In this document: positions 6,819 to 9,964 of the stretch, in pieces | Layout: each line of letters opens with the position of its first letter | Numbering within the stretch: the stretch's first letter is position 1 | Assembly (NCBI GenBank): GCA_016840285.1 | Contig: JAEOSR010000054.1 | Location: 1-9,964, forward strand | Direction of reading: 5' to 3' | Length of the DNA: 9,964 nt | Source: Candidatus Hodarchaeota archaeon | Lineage (GTDB): Archaea; Asgardarchaeota; Heimdallarchaeia; Hodarchaeales; Hodarchaeaceae | Program-made: the position numbers and the translations under genes | The notes under the pieces: model-generated | Databases searched by the model: none | What the model saw: the letters and a program-made list of their open reading frames with translations, nothing else | Told to the model about the DNA's origin: nothing

Positions 6819-7112
6819 TTCATTATTTTTCAAAAAACAGATAAAATCCTGCTTTGATTAATTTTAAGTATTTAATATCTTGTTTTATTGAAAATCAAAG
6901 TCATTTTTACAGATATCTTCAACAATAGAGTTGAACTTTTGTCGTATTGGTTAGTCTTACAGGTTTTGTCGGATTAAGGAAATTCTTCAAAAATATCTTG
7001 ACTATCCATCTTCAGACAAATTTTTCGAACTTGTGTCACATTTGAATATCTTTCTGTTATATCAAAGTGTGTTATTCATATCTTAATCGAAGCAAAGTCA
7101 TCAAGAAACACA
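6819..7112. other. intergenic region upstream of the small-gene cluster
   Basis: Nearly 300 AT-rich bases. T-rich CATTATTTTT at 6821-6830 may end transcription of the regulator gene. GTATTTAATATC at 6868-6879 has the form of an archaeal TATA box, but no credible start lies within 100 bases. TTATTCATATCTTAATC (about 7072-7088) is placed where a promoter for a leaderless TTG start at 7113 would sit. Short frames on both strands are under 35 codons without ribosome sites. Confidence 0.5.
6868..6879 (+). promoter_or_regulatory. TATA-like element, target unclear
   Basis: GTATTTAATATC fits the archaeal TATA pattern well. If used, transcription would begin near 6903 and give about 210 bases of untranslated leader before the TTG at 7113, or produce a short non-coding RNA. 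It is listed because it is the best such match in the region; function is inferred. Confidence 0.25.
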
Positions 7113-7397
7113 TTGGACGTTGATAAAGTGCAAGTTACAGAGCAGTTTGGAATCAAAAAGTCTTTAGATCAAGTTTTTCAATTACTCTTCATGGCAACAA
7201 ATCTCTTTTTATCATTTGAGCCTCAAAATGAGCTTTGGATACTACAAATGAAAAAGAAAAACGAATTATCAGACTTAGAGCTTAAAAAACTCCTCACCTA
7301 TTTTCTCGACTTGATCGAATATTTTTCCCATGAGAAATTACAAATGATCCAAGATCCAACGGATAGTTCTCGGTATGCCCTTACGGGAGGTTTTTAA
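7113..7397 (+). CDS. small helical protein, unknown function, first gene of the small-gene cluster
   Basis: 94 residues, family not recognised. Mostly amphipathic helix: SLDQVFQLLFMATNLFLSFE, then LWILQMKKKNELSDLELKKL and LLTYFLDLIEYFSHEKLQMI. No signal peptide or true membrane span. The TTG start at 7113 has no SD; it may be leaderless, or translation may begin at GTG 7128 or ATG 7191. The 3' end is informative: its last codons contain GGGAGGT, the ribosome site of the next gene, whose ATG lies one base after this stop. That tight spacing suggests translational coupling and supports this frame as real, although the product is short and unplaced. Confidence 0.6.
   Translation: MDVDKVQVTEQFGIKKSLDQVFQLLFMATNLFLSFEPQNELWILQMKKKNELSDLELKKLLTYFLDLIEYFSHEKLQMIQDPTDSSRYALTGGF
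7386..7391 (+). promoter_or_regulatory. Shine-Dalgarno site of the 157-residue cluster protein
   Basis: GGAGGT inside the last codons of the preceding gene, seven bases before ATG 7399. It decides against the longer in-frame ATG at 7375, which lies upstream of this site and would add eight residues. Confidence 0.8.
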
Positions 7398-7398
7398 C

Positions 7399-7872
7399 AT
7401 GTTCTCAGAAATTGTATATGTTCGAAAGGAAGAGTCAAACCAAAAAGAAAAGAACCATGATCTAGTATTGGATACACCTTCTCTCTCCAAGAAAGTGAAG
7501 GAGGAAAGAATAAAGAAATATGAGGATCGTCTAGCGAACCAATTAGCTGATCGTGCTCTTTTACTGTTGTCATTCAAAGATACTTCAACCCAAAATTTGA
7601 GGTATGTCCTGAATGTTCTTGGAATTCGCTCATTGGAAGAGAAAAGGAATATTCTACAAGAAATCTATCGGTTAATTAGGGAGGGGATAGTGTATGTTCC
7701 TAGAGGTCTTCCTCTGTTAATTGACCAAGGTTCATTGTTTGATACGAACAACAACTCCATCGAGGCTGAAGATATTGACATTTGCCTTCTTCGTCCATAT
7801 GAGGACTTGATCAAGGAAATCCAGAACGATATAACACAACTACAAGCTACAAAACCAATTAAAAATCTATAG
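7399..7872 (+). CDS. cluster protein A1, unknown function, paralogue of the gene at 8393
   Basis: 157 residues. The first 45 or so are highly charged (KEESNQKEKNHD, then SLSKKVKEERIKKYEDR) and probably flexible or helical. Residues about 50-150 form a core shared with the protein at 8393. Conserved points, by eye, include LLSFKDT (58-62 region), QNL, a helical EK..IL.EI.RLI, the turn EGIVY.P.GL (about 95-104), LIDQG..F, ID.CLL.PY and LIKEIQN. The core looks helical with a central strand or turn at GIVYVPRGL. No catalytic motif, metal site or membrane segment is evident, and I recognise no family. ATG 7399 is set by GGAGGT at 7386, one base after the preceding gene ends, so these two genes are probably co-transcribed and coupled. 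Confidence 0.8.
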   Translation: MFSEIVYVRKEESNQKEKNHDLVLDTPSLSKKVKEERIKKYEDRLANQLADRALLLLSFKDTSTQNLRYVLNVLGIRSLEEKRNILQEIYRLIREGIVYVPRGLPLLIDQGSLFDTNNNSIEAEDIDICLLRPYEDLIKEIQNDITQLQATKPIKNL

Positions 7873-7942
7873 ATAGTTATAGCAATCCATAAAAGGATGC
7901 AATCTATTGATGACTCAGGAGGATCCTTCATCAGAGGAAAGT

Positions 7943-8344
7943 ATGAGACAGAAAGAACTCATAGCAATAAAGAAATATGTAAAACTAGCAAATGGTTCCT
8001 CAGAACATGCTTTGATAGCCACATGGCATTGTATCAAGCATATGCAATCAACGTTAAATTTACCACTTCAAACCCCTATTGAAGATCTTGTTGATCTTTT
8101 CAATAACCTTGAAGAGATTCGAAAAACCTTTAATTTTCAAATTGAAAACTTTTCTCAGCTAGACGAAATTTTCTGGGAGATTAAAACTGTTAAGAGGAAG
8201 TTAAATTTCCCAGAAAACTATTCAATTACTGATGTCTTATCTCGAATCAATGCAAAATTGATTCCTACTCTAGGTCTTGATGAAAATTCCTTACTCAAGA
8301 AACTATTACAGTTATACCTACTAGGACTAAATCAAAGTATTTAA
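7943..8344 (+). CDS. cluster protein B, small helical protein of unknown function
   Basis: 133 residues from ATG 7943, which follows GAGG by five bases. TTG 7907 or ATG 7910 would add an acidic 11-12 residue N-terminus (TQEDPSSEES) with a poorer site (AGGAT, about 11 bases away), so the start is not certain. The product is almost entirely helical: IAIKKYVKLANGSSEHALIA, PIEDLVDLFNNLEEIRK, FSQLDEIFWEIKTVKRKL, ITDVLSRINAK, LLKKLLQLYLLGLNQSI. No signal peptide, membrane span or known motif. It lies 70 bases after protein A1 and 48 before its paralogue A2, on the same strand, so it is probably in one operon with them and may be a partner. It shows no clear similarity by eye to the first small protein at 7113. 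Confidence 0.72.
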   Translation: MRQKELIAIKKYVKLANGSSEHALIATWHCIKHMQSTLNLPLQTPIEDLVDLFNNLEEIRKTFNFQIENFSQLDEIFWEIKTVKRKLNFPENYSITDVLSRINAKLIPTLGLDENSLLKKLLQLYLLGLNQSI

Positions 8345-8392
8345 CGAAGCTTACGTCTTATTACTTAGTATCCACCGAAGGGTCGCATTTCA

Positions 8393-8779
8393 ATGAAACC
8401 ACAGAAAAATGCATTGATAGAAATAATAATCAATGATAACGAAAGAGTTCATTTAACGGATCGTACCCTCATTCTATTATCATTCAAAGATACTGAAAGA
8501 CAAAACTTAGAATTTTTATTCAACCTCCTTGAGATCCGAACACTCCAAGAGAAAGAAAAAATCCTCAGGGAGATCTTTAGACTAATTCAAGAAGGAATTG
8601 TCTACATCCCTCAAGGTCTAGCTAGATTAATTGACCAAGGAACGCTTTTTAACATCAATGACCCTGTAGGGATCAGAAATATCGATTTATGCCTTCTTTG
8701 TCCTTATGATCAATTAATCAAAGAAATCCAGAATGAAATTATCAAACTAAGAAGGGAAAAGGACGTACAGAAGGGATAA
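8393..8779 (+). CDS. cluster protein A2, unknown function, paralogue of the gene at 7399
   Basis: 128 residues, lacking most of the charged N-terminal extension of A1. Residues about 21-120 align with A1 at about 60% identity by eye, with a single one-residue gap: TDRTLILLSFKDT, QNLEFLFNLLEIR, EKEKILREIFRLIQEGIVYI, PQGLARLIDQGTLF, NIDLCLLCPYDQLIKEIQNE. Here the CLL.PY motif carries a second cysteine (CLLCPY at 100-105) where A1 has Arg; a metal role is not supported by one pair. DNA similarity persists (TCATTCAAAGATACT at 7570 and 8480; TTAATTGACCAAGG at 7717 and 8627), consistent with a tandem duplication about 910 bases apart. ATG 8393 has only a weak AGGGT nine bases upstream. A T-rich run follows the stop. 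Confidence 0.82.
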   Translation: MKPQKNALIEIIINDNERVHLTDRTLILLSFKDTERQNLEFLFNLLEIRTLQEKEKILREIFRLIQEGIVYIPQGLARLIDQGTLFNINDPVGIRNIDLCLLCPYDQLIKEIQNEIIKLRREKDVQKG

Positions 8780-8780
8780 T

Positions 8781-8800
8781 TCTATTCTTTTTCATTATTT
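8781..8800 (+). terminator. candidate T-rich terminator after the small-gene cluster
   Basis: TCTATTCTTTTTCATTATTT directly follows the stop of the last paralogue. Archaeal RNA polymerase often ends at such T-rich stretches without a hairpin. The 178-base gap to the next gene fits a transcription-unit boundary here, but this is position-based inference. Confidence 0.3.
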
Positions 8801-8946
8801 CAAGTTCAATCACTAATACAACATCTTTTGATTTGTTAGAGATCAGTTCAACCTCATAAAACATTTTTGAAACCTTTATCAGTTGTTGAATTGGTTTCAT
8901 TCTGACCTAAAATGCTTTAAGAATGAACAAATTCTGGGTGTAAAAA

Positions 8947-8951
8947 GAGGT
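8947..8951 (+). promoter_or_regulatory. Shine-Dalgarno site of the Pro/Ala-rich linker protein
   Basis: GAGGT followed by AAGACG and ATG 8958. The six-base spacing fixes the start of a gene whose other end lies outside the window. Confidence 0.75.
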
Positions 8952-8957
8952 AAGACG

Positions 8958-9964
8958 ATGTATTTTCCATTCTCTCTAAAATCTACAGCTAATTGGTTAG
9001 ATTTTGTTCCTGAACTTCTTTCAACTCTTCCAGACGACTCAAGATATGTTGATAATAAGGAATTTCATAATTATCTTGCTTCTACTCTAGAAACATTCTT
9101 TCCAGAGGCTTCAGATCAATTTCTCTTGACTATTTTCACTTTATTGATGGAAGCCACGGATGCTGGAAAATATGTTCTTCTAGAGACATTACTTGTTGCA
9201 GAGGGGGTATGGGAAGCACTAGCTCAAGATGACACTTTTCAACCACTCCTAACTGGATTAGCCCTCTCAAATGATAAAATCTATTCAAAAAGCGCAGCTA
9301 CTTTCTCGAGTAAGCTGGAAGATATTCGCATTCTTGAAGCAGAGGAAGCAATGCCAGAATTAATGTATGAAAAAGAAGAAGAAGAGGCCCTTGAAGAAGC
9401 TGTACTTAATCATATTTTAGAAGGAGCTTTAGAAGAGATTTCTTCAGAAAGATTGAAATCAGAAGCGGTTTCTGAGAAATATGCGATGACTAGATCGGCT
9501 CCACCTCCTGAACCAGTTGCAGCACCCGCTAGCCCTCCTGGTACTGCTCCAGCTTCACCTCCTGTTACTTCTAATGCTGGTCCTCCTGCTCCGAAGCTTG
9601 CACCTTCTCCTTCTGCTGCTGGTGATGCACCTCCCCCAAGACCAGCACTCGCGCCTGTTAAAGCAGCTGATAAATTTGAAGTTAAGGAGAAAGAAGTTTC
9701 AAAGAAACGAAAAAAGGCTGTAAAAGAAGCAATTAAAACTGAAATTGCCCCCGTTGTACCTCTAGAAAGCCCATCTGCAGAAACTATGCACACTCATGTA
9801 CACTATTATTCAAAAATGCTCTCTCGTAAAACCTACCCTCTTGTCGTAACCTTATCCAGGGTCGCAAGAGAACTTACCAAAGATAAATCACACTTTCTAT
9901 CTGGTGAGAAAGAGAAAGAAACACGGGGAGAATTTGAATTACCTGATGTTACCAAACGACTCAT
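8958..9964 (+). CDS. acidic helical protein with Pro/Ala-rich linker, partial (3' end beyond window)
   Basis: Open for 335 codons to the right edge. ATG 8958 follows GAGGT (8947-8951) by six bases, a secure start. Regions: helical domain 1-125 (for example WLDFVPELLSTLPDDSRYVD, LLTIFTLLMEATDAGKYVLL); acidic helix about 127-175 with EKEEEEALEEAVLNH; Pro/Ala/Ser-rich, probably disordered linker about 180-235 (APPPEPVAAP, GPPAPKLAPSPSA, APPPRPALAP); basic patch about 238-262 (KEKEVSKKRKKAVKEAIK); then a new folded part from about 275 with HTHVHYYSKMLSRKTYPLVV, followed by more charged sequence. I cannot name any domain. Modular architecture suggests a multi-partner or scaffold protein. Two TATA-like elements, CCTTTATC near 8873-8880 and CTTTAAGA near 8915-8922, could give it its own promoter; alternatively it reads through from the small-gene cluster on the same strand. 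Confidence 0.85.
   Translation, partial: MYFPFSLKSTANWLDFVPELLSTLPDDSRYVDNKEFHNYLASTLETFFPEASDQFLLTIFTLLMEATDAGKYVLLETLLVAEGVWEALAQDDTFQPLLTGLALSNDKIYSKSAATFSSKLEDIRILEAEEAMPELMYEKEEEEALEEAVLNHILEGALEEISSERLKSEAVSEKYAMTRSAPPPEPVAAPASPPGTAPASPPVTSNAGPPAPKLAPSPSAAGDAPPPRPALAPVKAADKFEVKEKEVSKKRKKAVKEAIKTEIAPVVPLESPSAETMHTHVHYYSKMLSRKTYPLVVTLSRVARELTKDKSHFLSGEKEKETRGEFELPDVTKRL

Noticed and set aside
6940..6980. Short imperfect direct repeat TTTTGTCG-ATT
   Set aside because: Two copies of about ten bases only, not periodic, expected by chance in AT-rich sequence.
7665..7931. Minus-strand frame of 88 codons
   Set aside because: Antisense to paralogue A1, whose plus frame is supported by an SD and by similarity to A2.
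8100..8344. Possible paralogy between the helical proteins at 7113 and 7943
   Set aside because: Both are helical with similar composition, but no aligned motif could be found by eye.
9410..9793. Minus-strand frame of 127 codons rich in Gly/Ala/Ser
   Set aside because: Low-complexity image of the Pro/Ala-rich linker on the plus strand; no ribosome site, and the plus frame is continuous with a well-started gene.

Overview
The window looks archaeal. It is AT-rich, and several genes have strong Shine-Dalgarno (SD) sites (AGGTGA, GGAGGT or GAGGT, 5 to 7 bases before the start) while TTG starts are common. A TATA box of archaeal form lies before one gene, and the Mrp/NBP35-type ATPase is of a kind common in archaea. 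The mix of long coiled-coil proteins, unusual helix-turn-helix proteins and a proline/alanine-rich linker protein would suit an Asgard-type archaeon. That placement is inference: no rRNA, tRNA or other phylogenetic marker is present.

Layout. Positions 1-1289 (minus) hold most of a sugar:cation symporter-like MFS_2/GPH transporter that runs off the left edge. A shared upstream region (1290-1588) separates it from a divergent coiled-coil gene (1589-2869, plus, TTG start). That gene converges, with stop codons sharing a TTAA, on the Mrp-type P-loop ATPase (2866-3675, minus). Divergent from the ATPase is a DUF4213/DUF364 protein (3900-4694, plus). A gene-poor stretch follows. It ends in a small single-span membrane protein gene on the minus strand (5080-5244, 54 codons), which overlaps the uncertain 5' end of a large two-HTH regulator-like gene (5292-6818, plus; an alternative start at 5175 would cross the small gene).

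Positions 7113-8779 (plus) hold a tight run of four small genes of unknown function. The second and fourth are clear paralogues, about 60% identical by eye over roughly 100 residues. The first and third are small helical proteins unlike anything I can name. A fifth gene from 8958 runs off the right edge. It encodes an acidic helical N-terminal region, a proline/alanine-rich linker, a basic patch and the start of another domain.

Function. The left half holds recognisable housekeeping or transport genes that are not organised as one pathway. The right third (7.1-10 kb) is the most novel part: a putative operon of lineage-specific proteins built around a duplicated family. I saw no RNA genes, CRISPR arrays, insertion sequences or phage genes.
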